A stretch of 64,000 nucleotides of DNA. It comes from Apostichopus japonicus. Taxonomy: Eukaryota; Echinodermata; Holothuroidea; Aspidochirotida; Stichopodidae. Shown here piece after piece: positions 26,105-36,285 of this stretch. Location: positions 10,596,499 to 10,660,498 of the forward strand of contig NC_092565.1 in assembly GCF_037975245.1 (NCBI RefSeq). Reading direction: 5' to 3'. Positions within the stretch are counted from its first letter, which is position 1, and each line of letters opens with the position of its first letter. The translations under genes and the position numbers were made by a program. A model generated the notes under the pieces. That model saw only the letters and a program-made list of their open reading frames with translations. It was not told the origin of the DNA and did not search any database.

Positions 26105-27173
26105 TGCGAATCGGAAAATTTTCGAGTAAACAAAGTTTCAAACGCCGAAAAGGGTAAATTCATTCTCAATTTTCGACTTGAAAAATCAAGTTTTAAACTG
26201 GCAGATTGGTTGATACATGTTTTAGAGAACATTCTTTGATGGATCCCAAAAATATAGGACTTTGAAATTTTCGTGTCATGGCCACTTTAAAGGCATTGAA
26301 GACTCGCCCTAAACAGTTGCGCCGTCTTTAAAAAGCTAACTTTCCGGCCCATATTTTGCGATCATAGCAAGAGGGCAAATTTCATTCACATTGAGTAATA
26401 AAGACGCGCACAGTGGCGGCGGAACCGGGGGGCTTGGGGGGCTCAGCCCCCCCCCCCAATAAAAAAGTTGAGGGGGCAAATGCATGATAAGCCCCCCCAA
26501 TATTTACCAAGGCTCCGAAACGTGCATCTGCCCATTTTTCAATGCATACTTGTCGATCTGTCCGATGCACACGTAAACTATATAGGTGTAATAATTTTAG
26601 TAAAGGCTGGGGGACCCTCGGACCGTCCCCTGGCTATAGACCACATTGTCACCCCAACCGCGTCTTCACGCCCCGTGAAAAGTGGAAGCAGTGTGTGTGA
26701 GTACCGGTACACTACGATTACACGCAAGGTGTGGAACATGGCTCTTTGTTTAAACGCAATAATTATTAAACGAACAAACTCACAATATTAGCATTTCACC
26801 TGTACTGTATAGGGTACTAAATCGCGACAGTGCGTGGTTCATAGAAATTTGTTGGCAACTGCACATAGTTTTGGACTTACCCATTTGTTGACATTAAGAA
26901 ATGCTTTCTGTTTTTTCTTATGACATTTATTTAATTATTGCATTTAATTGCAAGTACCGTAGTAATTTACTACACTCAAAAACGTCTTTGCGAGTACCGT
27001 AGCTACTCTCTTAAAACACCATCGAATGTACAAATTACAATGTTTTTTACAGATTTTTACGTGCAATCTGAGAAATTGCAGGCTTGAGACCAGGGGCGTA
27101 GCGAGCGGGGGTGTGGGGGGTGTCACACCCCCCAATAATTTGGTCGCTGTCGGCAAATTTTGGGTCTGTCGGC

Positions 27174-28267
27174 CAGTGGCGGCGGAACCGGGGGGGCTTG
27201 GGGGGGCTCAGCCCCCCCAATGAAAAAGTTGAGGGGGCAAATGCATGATAAGCCCCCCTCAATATTTACCAAGGCTCCGAAACGTGCATCTGCCCATTTT
27301 TCAATGCATACTTGTCGATCTGTCCGATGCACACGTATACTATATAGGTGTAATAATTTTAGTAATTGCTGGGGGACCCTCGGCCCGTCCCCTGGCTATA
27401 GACCACATTGTCACCCCGACCGCGTCTTCACGCCCCGTGAAAAGTGGAAGCAGTGAGTGTGAGTACCAGTAAGCGTAACACAACTTCGTCTTAGGCCAAT
27501 GACTTGCCTCATTTCAGCCAGTTCTCCAACATCCCCTTACTTAGTGGCGGAGCGTCCATATATACAGTCAGGGGGCGGATGCCCCCCCCCCCCCCCGACA
27601 GACTCAAATGGACTGCTGGCGCCCTTTTCAGCTTTTCACTATACTTTTTACTTATTCGCTATTATTGACTATTTTATTGCGCTCTCATATACCTATTGAC
27701 ATTTGTCATATTCTGTTGGTGTAATTTTCCGACAAAATGGCGACGACACCTATTTATTCTCCGTTTATCTGCAAATTAGCAAGGCCCGGAAAGGGTGATT
27801 TCCTGCAATCTAGGGAGTATCTTTACTCAAAATTTTTCTGTACGCTCCGCGCCAACCTGTGGTGGCGCTCCGCTTAGATAGTGTCGAAAGCGCCCCTACA
27901 GACCATTCTTGCCCCCCCCCCCGACCAATACCCCTAGCTCCGCCACTGCCCTTACTACACTCAAAAACGTCTTTGCGAGTACACTACGAGTATAATAGCT
28001 ACTCTCTTAAAACACCATCGAATATACAAATTACAATGTTTTTACAGACTTTTTGCGTGCAATCTGAGAAATTGCAGACTTGAGACCCATATTTTAGGGC
28101 TAGGTATTCGCAGCATAAAACACACGGGAAGTGCCGTTTCCGGCCATCTGGGGGTTTGAAATAACCCAAAATTTTCTTGTACGCTCCGCGCCAACCGATG
28201 GTGGCGCTCCGCTTAGATAGTCTCCACACATTAGCCCCCCAATAATTTTTCCGTTCCGCCGCGCCTG
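27174..28267 (+). mobile_element. hAT element D, inserted in B (second copy of family A)
   Basis: Ends CAGTGGCGGCGGAACCGG and CCGTTCCGCCGCGCCTG; target duplication CTGTCGGC at 27166-27173 and 28268-28275. Its first 300 bp closely match 26411-26700. It is interrupted by element E and carries the shared hairpin module near its right end (about 28130-28222). Confidence 0.92.
27542..27948 (-). mobile_element. hAT MITE E, inserted in D (same family as 8514-8896)
   Basis: Inverted ends TAGTGGCGGAGC (first base mutated from C) and GCTCCGCCACTG; target duplication CCCTTACT at 27534-27541 and 27949-27956. In reverse orientation it matches the 8514-8896 element over most of its length, including the hairpin module. 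Confidence 0.92.
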
Positions 28268-29444
28268 CTGTCGGCAAAAGGAGAAAAGGTGAAGAGAGCG
28301 GAAGGGGAAGAAAGAAGGAAAGCTGAATAGAGAAAAGGAGAACGGGAGCTTCTTCCGTGCCAAATTTGACTTAAAATATGCACCAGATTGCATCTAAGGA
28401 CGTTTCAAAACTAAAAATTTTCCAAAGGGGAGGGGTAGACCCCCTCCCCTTAGATCCCTCCCCCATTTCAGTCACCACTTCCAGATCCGTCGGCAAATCA
28501 AATTTGACTTAAAATATACACCAGATTGCATCTAAGGACGTTTCAAAACTAAGAAATTGCCAAAGGGGAGGGGGACACCCCTCCCCTTAGACCCCTCCCC
28601 CATTTCAGTCACCACTTCCAGATCCGTCGGCAAATCAAATGCTCCACACCCCCCCCAACAAAAACCCCTTCGCTACCCCCTGCTTGAGACCCATATTTTA
28701 GGGCTAGGTATATTCGCAGCATAAAACACTCGGGAAGTGCCGTTTCCGGCCACCTGGGGGTTGAAAAACCCTTGTACGCTCCGCCCAACCAATGGTGGCG
28801 CTCCGCTTAGATAGTCTCCACACATTAGCCCCCCCCCCCCAATAATTTCCCGTTCCGCCGCGCCTGGACGCGCATACGGTTAGGCTGAGAGAGTTCCTTA
28901 TTTCTTTATTTTAAACATTTCTGCGGTCGCTAAGTAACTTCACAACCATATTATAAGACGATCTTCAAATTTTATTTTGGTCAAAATAAATTAAACGAGC
29001 ATATTAAGTTCGACTTTTTACTTTCATTCGATCGGCAACTGACCTGATGTCTTGGTTTGATCAACTTTATAGATACAGGCCTATACTCATAATTTAGTAT
29101 ATGCAAATAAAAACTCAACACAAAAGCATACTGTTTTAAAGGAACACTGCATAATTGTAAACCGGGTGCGGAAATTCATTAACGACTCAGCAATTATTCG
29201 CCTAAGAAAAAAAAGAAAAGAAAAAAAAAACAATAACATAATTATAAAAGAAAGACTTTGGCCCGACTTTTCAAGTTTCAGTACGATTGACATAAAAAAG
29301 AACTGATTTTACAATATCTACACTTTAAATGGCCAATTGACTGGGAACTTATGAACAAACTTAACTTGAAAAGAGAAAAAGGAACCTTTTACTAGATAGG
29401 ATTCCAAGCAACTGATCGAGTGACCTCATGGGCGTAAACCCTGC

Positions 29445-30439
29445 CATAGGTGTACGAGGCGGGGGGGGGCAGGGGGCAGACTTCCCCCCCAAATTTCCAG
29501 AGGACAAGAAATTCGGGCAAAAGTCCTGAAAAATTCGGGCAGCCTAAGAGGAGAAAAAAATATATATATATAAATATGTAGTAGCTTGCCCGAATTTTTT
29601 TCATTTTCATATTTTTGCCTGAAAATTCCGTGGAGAGCGTTCTGTGTTATTTGTTTTGTGACATTAATATTAATATAGGCCTAATGATTTTCTTTATGTA
29701 GCATCATGATGCCCGAATTTTTCCGTGTAACACCACCGTAAGCGCAGCTCATCTGGGCTACCACGCTTTTTGCACTATCGCCGCTCACAATCGTGGTGAC
29801 AAGCATGCATGGAGATTAGCAGTCTCTGAAGTGAAAAAAACCGCGGTAAACATATTTTTATAACTAATCAACTGTATATCTGGACATCCCAGACATGAGT
29901 GTATATAAGAAACATTTTCTTTTTCATGGATGGTTGGGGGGGGGGGTGCCTTCAAGCCTAAAAGTACAGGTTTATCATATTCTTTGTTATTTTTTATACT
30001 TTTTGTGAGACAAATTGCAGTCTCACCCGACACCGCGACGTTTTCCCGCCTACGTGTCGTTGAACAATGTATGTTTTTCTTGGGGTAGCTGAGTACTGTG
30101 TTAAAATAATAAATACCGTAACTAAATAGGAGTTAACAAATATACTGTCCTAGTTTTCCCCGTCAAAGTGATGTTACCATTTTTTCTTCTTCTAATTTAC
30201 CAAATTTTTGGGGAAGTGTAAATTTCTAAACGTGAGATTATAAAATAAAGAATGTTTAGATGCGACTTGCAAGGCCTCAGAAGTGCCATTTCCGGCAATC
30301 TGAGAGGCATATTTTGCCAAAAAAATTCTTGTACGCTACGCGCCAACCGATGGTGGCGTTCCGCTTAGATAGTGTCACGGGAAATTTCGGGCACAAAAGT
30401 TTCTGCCCCCCCAAACCGAAATGGTCCCGTACGCCTATG
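29445..30439 (+). mobile_element. hAT-type element C with CATAGG ends
   Basis: Ends CATAGGTGTACG and CGTACGCCTATG; perfect 8-bp target duplication AACCCTGC at 29437-29444 and 30440-30447. The ends differ from the usual CAG/CTG start. The hairpin module is at about 30290-30378, near the right end. No transposase frame seen. Confidence 0.88.
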
Positions 30440-30475
30440 AACCCTGCGCTCTACCAGTTGAGCTTTCCAGTAAGG
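30440..30475 (-). repeat. tRNA-like (SINE) fragment split by element C
   Basis: On the minus strand, AAGCTCAACTGGTAGAGCGC is a good tRNA D-arm/A-box sequence, followed by AGGGTT. The sequence resumes on the far side of element C (29444 downward) with TTACGCCCATGAGGTCACTCGATC, a weak B-box-like string. A tRNA-derived SINE is the likely source; a functional tRNA is unlikely. Confidence 0.45.
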
Positions 30476-31030
30476 TCGGGTGGCGATCGGACTTATATAG
30501 GCCAACAGGTCATGAGCCACATGAGTCAAAAGCCACAGTAGACAATTCAGTGACAAATGTGAAAAATAGTACCGGGACGTTGTACTGTCATTTAAACAAA
30601 GTTATGCAGGCGAACTAGCACAATGATGACATAAGCAAACAATCCAAATGAACATTAAATGTCAAAACGTAGAAATACATTCCCAGTTGGGAAAATCACA
30701 GTAAACAATCAATCACATTTTAAGTTGAATAGAAAATTCAATAGTGTAATGGAGGTTTGGAAGGGATGGAGCCCAACCAAATACTATGGAAGCGCATAAG
30801 TGTCACAAACATGGAATAACAAATTTTGTATTTGCGACGTGTTCGGTTGTGCAGAGCATGAAATGTAATATTTCTGCTAGATTGGTAAGCAAATAAGGAT
30901 TAACCAGTTTCCGTTTACATCTCCTACCTCAAAGAAGACTTTATTGTTCATGATCGTTTTAGCGTATCATGCACGAAAAAGAGACAATCATCTTTTTCCG
31001 TAGCATTGTGTGAATGAACGTAAACCGTAC
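30448..31030. other. Spacer between element C and the 37-bp minisatellite
   Basis: Apart from the tRNA-like fragment, no feature recognised. Confidence 0.4.
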
Positions 31031-31038
31031 ATATACCA

Positions 31039-32222
31039 TGCATGGAAGCCACTTGGTCCCCAGTGTACTGAAGCATACATGGAAGCCACTTGGTCCTCAG
31101 TGTACTGAAGCATACATGGAAGCCACTTGGTCCCCAGTGTACTGAAGCATACATGAAAGCCACTTGGTCCCCAGTGTACTGAAGCATACATGGAAGCCAC
31201 TTGTCTCCAGTGTACTGAAGCATACATGGAAGCCACTTGGTCCCCAGTGTACTAAAGCATACATAAAAGCCACTTGGTCCCCAGTGTACTGAAGCATACA
31301 TAGGGGCCACTTGGTCCCCAGTGTACTGAAGCATACATGGAAGCCACTTGGTCCCCAGTGTACTGAAGCATACATGGAAGCCACTTGGTCCCCAGTGTAC
31401 TGAAGCATACATGGAAGCCACTTGGTCCCAAGTGTACTGAAGCATACATAAAAGCCACTTGGTCCCAAGTGTACTGAAGCATACATAAAAGCCACTTGGT
31501 CCCCAGTGTACTGAAGCATACATGAAAGCCACTTGGTCCCCAGTGTACTGAAGCATACATGGAAGCCACTTGGTCTCCAGTGTACTGAAGCATACATAAA
31601 AGCCACTTGGTCCTCAGTGTACTGAAGCATACATAAAAGCCACTTGGTCCTCAGTGTACTGAAGCATACATAGAAGCCACTTGGTCCCCAGTGTACTGAA
31701 GCATACATGAAAGCCACTTGGTCCCTAGTGTACTGAAGCATACATGGGGGCCACTTGGTCCCCAGTGTACTGAAGCATACATGGAAGCCACTTGGTCCCC
31801 AGTGTACTGAAGCATACATGGAAGCCACTTGGTCCCAAGTGTACTGAAGCATACATAAAAGCCACTTGGTCCCCAGTGTACTGAAGCATACATAAAAGCC
31901 ACTTGGTCCCCAGTGTACTGAAGCATACATGGGGGCCACTTGGTCCCCAGTGTACTGAAGCATACATGGAAGCCACTTGGTCTCCAGTGTACTGAAGCAT
32001 ACATGGGGGCCACTTGGTCCCCAGTGTACTGAAGCATAAATAAAAGCCACTTGGTCCCCAGTGTACTGAAGCATACATAGAAGCCACTTGGTCCCCAGTG
32101 TACTGAAGCATACATGAAAGCCACTTGGTCCCCAGTGTACTGAAGCATATATGGAAGCCACTTGGTCCCCAGTGTACTGAAGCATACATGGGGGCCACTT
32201 GGTCCCCAGTGTACTGAAGCAA
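31039..32222. repeat. 37-bp minisatellite, about 32 copies
   Basis: Unit begins GAAGCATACATGGAAGCC and ends CAGTGTACT. The variable positions fall at GGAA/AAAA/GGGG after ACAT and at CCCC/CTCC/CCAA. One unit near 31200 is 36 bp. Because 37 is not a multiple of 3, an open minus frame cycles through all three readings and gives an apparent 37-residue protein repeat. Confidence 0.97.
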
Positions 32223-32223
32223 A

Positions 32224-32360
32224 TACCTTGTGTAATTTGTGTAGCATGACTGGTGATATTTGTCTTCAATAGCCAGGATACCATGCAGTGTCATCTTTTC
32301 TTTAGCTGCTTGCTGAAGTTTTGCAGCTCCTATGGTAGAACACATCACTACATGTGTCAA
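32224..32360 (-). pseudogene. Fragment of an unnamed protein domain (KYHxSCYxxYTR type)
   Basis: Minus-strand reading KLQQAAKEKMTLHGILAIED then KYHQSCYTNYTR resembles a segment found in large, repeat-associated invertebrate proteins (pattern LxxxA-x-KYHxxCxxxYTR). An AAG/GTATTT donor-like site follows YTR at about 32228. The frame then runs by chance into the minisatellite. No neighbouring exons were found. Confidence 0.4.
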
Positions 32361-32427
32361 TCTACAGTGTCACTTTCTTATATCAGAAAATTGTAGGCTA
32401 TGTACTAAATTTACTGTGGGCTAACGT

Positions 32428-33033
32428 CAAGGGCGGCGGAAGCACTTTTAATCTGGGGGGGCACCGACATCAAAGGGCACTTTGCAGAAATTCGATTGGA
32501 CTGATGTAGCCTGATATTTAGTACCCTTTATAACTCTTACTGTATTATCTTATTTGCGTATACACATCACTCCATCAACGCCCCCCCCCCCCCCCCTCAA
32601 GGAAAATATGCATACTAGCACTGCAATATCCAATGTGCAAATTGGAAAACAAGGAACAAGTTTTCTATTGAGACAAATGAGGCGAAATCATGCTAGTTGC
32701 TAATGTAGGAAACTTCCGAATTAGAGTTTATTTCTTGTTTGACCCACATAAATTCATTAAAAGTCAGGGCGTAGCCATGATTTGCAAAGTTGTATGCACG
32801 ACTAACTGAGCGGAGCGCCACCATCGGTTGGCGCGGAGCGTACAAGAAAAATTTTGGTTTTACAAACCCCTCAGATGGCCGGAAACGGCCCTTCCCGAGT
32901 GTTCATTCTGGTTCCCTGGCCTCTTGCTAACTTGAGACAACTCAATTTTTATGTAGAAAAAGGGCACATTTTTAACCCTGAGGAAAAGTGGGGGGGCACG
33001 TGCCCCCTGTGCCCCCCGGTTCCGCCGCCCTTG
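32428..33033 (+). mobile_element. hAT-type element with CAAGGGCGGCGG ends, copy 1
   Basis: Ends CAAGGGCGGCGGAAGCAC and GGTTCCGCCGCCCTTG; target duplication GCTAACGT at 32420-32427 and 33034-33041. Contains a 20-bp C-run (32579-32597) and, from about 32767, a sequence like the left end of the 7573-type element followed by the hairpin module. Close relative at 55819-56468. Confidence 0.9.
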
Positions 33034-33279
33034 GCTAACGTGTGACTTAAAAGTCCTTTGCTTTTTTTTTTCTTTTTTTTTGAGTTAGTAGTCTCATCAA
33101 GTTTCATCAGATTTAGTAATGCAACTATGAATGAACGTGGAAAAAAATCAATTAAGATTTTACTTTATTAATAAAAGAAAAAAGGAAAAAACATAGAAAA
33201 TGTTTGCTATGTGCTACGCTTAGTTAGTTTGCAGAGCCTATACGGCTCCCTAAAGGTTCGCCCCTCCCTTTGCAAATTC

Positions 33280-33815
33280 CTGGCTACGCGCCTGATGATT
33301 CGTACTAGATAGTTGTTGCACGAACAGCATGTTATGAAGCTAAGCTAGCATTCGTACGTGATACGCACTTTCTATAAATAATTATTACACTACTAACACA
33401 CTGTGATAACGACATTTGTTTTTAGGACACTGCACATCTGGCTGTCTTACAAAATATGCAAGTTTATATTGTCCATCAGTAAAGTTTGTCAAATGTATTT
33501 AAGTCCAGACAATGGACAATAAACAAGAATCATCCTACTGGAAAAATTGTAAAAGAGCACCATTTTTGTGTTTCTGATATATTATGTAAAAGAACATGTA
33601 AAAATTCAAACAGGAAACAAAATCTGCTGATAATATGATATCATATGATAATGATGAAACTGGCAAAATATTGCACCAGATCGAATCTAAGGACCTTCAA
33701 TTGTTGAAAAATCTCCCAAAGGGGAGGGGACACCCCATCCCCTTAGACCCCTCCACCATATCAATCGCAACAAAAGTGCTCCCCCCCCCCTTCAAATTCC
33801 TGGCTACGTCGCTGA
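33280..33815 (-). mobile_element. Inverted fragment of the 7573-9505 hAT family
   Basis: 33300-33660 reads as the reverse complement of about 8395-9150 without the nested 8514-8896 MITE (shared TTGCACGAACAGCATG, CCAGACAATGGACAATAAAC). The right side (33663-33813) matches element B's 139-bp unit and ends CTGGCTACGTCGCTG. No target duplication identified, so this may be two joined pieces. Confidence 0.65.
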
Positions 33816-34715
33816 TTTGAGCCACATTTCTGGTTGACAGCAGAAAGTTGATACTGGAGTTCGCACTTCCAGCTGTAAAGCTGGGTGCTTATCACTCTTG
33901 TCAGTGTACACAAATTGCATGGCCCAGGCAAGACCACTATTTATTACGCTTGGATAACTTCAGAGATGGCTTCTTTTGCATTTCAAAACTTGTTTGTAGC
34001 CATTAATGATAAAAATTATTTAGCCCATAGGAGGCTGGCCTATGTCGTATGATTAGAGTTCGAAGTTGATCAACCATACAACCACTTACCTAACATCACA
34101 ATATGCTATTCAATAGTATTATGTAAAAACATCGTAAAATTAGAAAAACATCGCAACTCTTGGCAACAAATAGATTGCTATATGATGTTTCTCACCGTTC
34201 AAGGAGTGCCATTTTACGACGAAATCAAAAGTTTCTCTACCATGTCCTATGACAGTGAACTTGCGAATTTGCTCTTCGGTTTGAGATGTTGCACATGTAG
34301 CATTTCAAGGCGTTTCCATCTCCCGTAGGAGCTGACTTGCTGGTAGTTGCATGCCAGTTCATAAGGGGTTACAGCTTTTCACGTTGCATTTAATGATAGT
34401 AAAATATATATCGATAACCGACAGTGAAACAGTTAGTTTCACCATGGAGGTAAAACTAGACATCAATGGTTTCCCACTAGCCCTTGCACTCTACAGCCTC
34501 GCGAAATGTTGACGGTAGTACAAACCAAACAAGCTAACAGAATTTTTTTTTTAAATTTTTGCCAATAATTTGAATGTATAATTGCGAGTCAAAGGTCAAG
34601 TTGTTGCCCTGTGAGAGCTAGATATGAGTCGAGACACATTTTCTCTCCATGATTTGACTGTTTTCATGTCCACCACCCCCCCCCCCACCCGATGTGCGGC
34701 ACAGATAGGCTTGTG
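33816..34715. other. Intergenic, no recognised feature
   Basis: Non-coding, with a C-run near 34676-34686. I see no gene or repeat boundary here. Confidence 0.4.
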
Positions 34716-35708
34716 CAGGGCCGTCTGAAGAGATCACCGGGCCCTGGGCCCGGCAATGGAGCGGGGCCCTTGAATCAAGTGAGTTCGAAAAAAGTTGCGT
34801 GAACAATTGACATCCTTGACAATCGCTCAAGCATAGACATGCCTGCATTTACCACCCCTCCCTTTGTCGCGCATAAAGCATAAAACTTTAGCTGAATAAC
34901 ATACGTGATATATCTAAAAGCTGAAATACATTATAGAAGAGTAATCTTCCAGTTGCCCTCCATCCCTTCCCTAACAATACTAGACTCACCATTTGTAACA
35001 CCCTTGTGTTGAGTCTTTCAACTGGGGAAACTAACGGAACTTGCGGCATTTCTTGATCGTAAACTGTTGTATGATTGGCTGAAAGTCAATATTTTTGAGG
35101 ATGTCGCTTTCTATGCACATGAGAGAGAGCCTATTAAGTCTCCGTTGCCCCATTCTGTTCCGGAGATTATTCTTGATTAGTTTTAACCTTGAAAATGTAC
35201 GTTTCCCAGTACAATTTGTAACAAAATAACTGGTGCTCGGACCGCGGACACGAGTTGTCTGGTGTTGTAAGTCTTCGGGCATTGTATATTCCAGGGTTGC
35301 CAACTCCGATTCGAATATTTAATGTCAAACTCTCAAGTGTTTCACCAACTCTCGTCAAAAGTTGTCAAGTATCGAATTCAATCAGGCATAATGGCCTATT
35401 CAATAAATTTTCCTCCCAGATTAAGACATGGGGTTACTACGATTGGAGCCCCGGACATCGCGGGGCCCTGAACCAGGGCCCAGTGGGCCCATGCGTTAAG
35501 AAGGCCCTGTATTGGATATTGTATTACAGTGTACCACGATATAGTATGATAATTATAAATATTGCAGTACAATAGTATTGTATACTAGCATGCTTATGAA
35601 CCTGCTGTTCGAATATATGTCGACATAGGGGGTTACTACGATTGGGGCCCCTGACATCGCGGGGCCCTGAGCCAGGGCCCAGTGGGCTCATGCGTTAAGA
35701 CGGCCCTG
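34716..35708 (-). mobile_element. hAT element remnant with CAGGGCCGTCT ends
   Basis: Left CAGGGCCGTCT (34716) and right AAGACGGCCCTG (to 35708) are inverted repeats, with GGGCCC-rich subterminal palindromes. It contains a transposase tail (35031-35303). The right end is duplicated (35426-35555 and 35623-35755). The flanks GGCTTGTG and TATTGGAT do not match, consistent with rearrangement after insertion. Confidence 0.7.
35031..35303 (-). pseudogene. hAT transposase C-terminal (dimerisation) fragment
   Basis: Reads TFSRLKLIKNNLRNRMGQRR, then LNRLSLMCIESDILKNIDF and FTIKKCRKFR before a stop. This is the hallmark tail of hAT/ZMYM6-like transposases (FSKLKLIKNxLRSxMxQxRLxxLxLxxIE). Only about 70 diagnostic residues remain; the DDE core is absent from the flanks. 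Confidence 0.8.
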
Positions 35709-35755
35709 TATTGGATATTGTATTACAGTGTACCACGATATAGTATGATAATTAT
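35426..35755. repeat. Direct duplication of the hAT right end plus flank (about 130 bp, twice)
   Basis: 35426-35555 and 35623-35755 share GGTTACTACGATTGG, CATCGCGGGGCCCTGA, GCGTTAAGA and the post-element flank TATTGGATATTGTATTACAG. The duplication therefore copied DNA beyond the transposon end. Confidence 0.85.
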
Positions 35756-35918
35756 TGGTCCTGGGATGAATCCTGGGATGAATCCTGGGATGAATCCTGG
35801 GATGAATCCTGGGATGAATCCTGGGATGAATCCTGGGATGAATCCTGGGATGAATCCTGGGATGAATCCTGGGATGAATCCTGGGATGAATCCTGGGATG
35901 AATCCTGGGATGAATCCG
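35756..35918. repeat. 12-bp satellite (CCTGGGATGAAT)n, about 13 copies
   Basis: Near-perfect array starting directly after the hAT flank duplication and ending where the 15-bp array begins. Being a multiple of 3 without stops, it is open in several frames; these are not genes. Confidence 0.97.
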
Positions 35919-36285
35919 GGATAGCTCGACCTGGGATAGCTCGACCTGGGATAGCTCGACCTGGGATAGCTCGACCTGGGATAGCTCGACCTGGGATAGC
36001 TCGACCTGGGATAGCTCGACCTGGGATAGCTCGACCTGGGATAGCTCGACCTGGGATAGCTCGACCTGGGATAGCTCGACCTGGGATAGCTCGACCTGGG
36101 ATAGCTCGACCTGGGATAGCTCGACCTGGGATAGCTCGACCTGGGATAGCTCGACCTGGGATAGCTCGACCTGGGATAGCTCGACCTGGGATAGCTCGAC
36201 CTGGGATAGCTCGACCTGGGATAGCTCGACCTGGGATAGCTCGACCTGGGATAGCTCGACCTGGGATAGCTCGACCTGGGATAGC
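35917..36285. repeat. 15-bp satellite (CCTGGGATAGCTCGA)n, about 24 copies
   Basis: Essentially identical units. The shared CCTGGGAT core with the adjacent 12-bp array suggests one seed gave both. The array ends at GATAGCTTCAGGTTGG. It lies about 250 bp upstream of the PYROXD2 start codon. Confidence 0.97.

Larger units (their letters stand above)
23124..26290. mobile_element. TTAA-flanked DNA transposon remnant carrying THAP and P2X7-ballast-like ORFs
   Basis: The left end TTAAAGAGGCCATGACACG (23124) is the inverted copy of the right end, read on the minus strand as TTAAAGTGGCCATGACACG (26290); the match runs on through AAAA. TTAA borders and a THAP-type finger fit the Kolobok superfamily (known for TTAA duplications and THAP domains), but I saw no catalytic transposase core, so the class is inferred. 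The interior holds THAP pseudogene sequence (plus strand, from 23485) and a P2X7-ballast-like pseudogene (minus strand, 25953 to 25069). A TTAA-MITE relative adjoins its right end (26287-26362). Confidence 0.7.
27091..28682 (+). mobile_element. hAT element B, inserted in A
   Basis: Ends CAGGGGCGTAGCGAGC (27091) and TTCGCTACCCCCTG (to 28682); target duplication CTTGAGAC at 27083-27090 and 28683-28690. Element D preserves the uninterrupted version of the same target (GACTTGAGACCCATATTT, about 28077-28094), confirming the insertion point. B's own sequence includes a tandem pair of about 139-bp units (28362-28640) with GGGGAGGGG/CCCCTCCCC palindromes. Confidence 0.92.
26411..28866 (+). mobile_element. 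hAT element A (outermost of a four-level nest)
   Basis: Inverted ends CAGTGGCGGCGGAACCGG (26411) and CCGTTCCGCCGCGCCTG (to 28866); target duplication GACGCGCA at 26403-26410 and 28867-28874. Net length is about 856 bp once element B is removed. Same family as element D inside it. No intact coding frame. Confidence 0.92.

Noticed and set aside
30948-32360. Long overlapping minus-strand open frames (up to about 395 codons) with a 37-residue repeat
   Set aside because: They follow exactly from a 37-bp minisatellite without stops; every frame gives the same cycling peptide. No conserved domain except the short fragment at 32224-32360.
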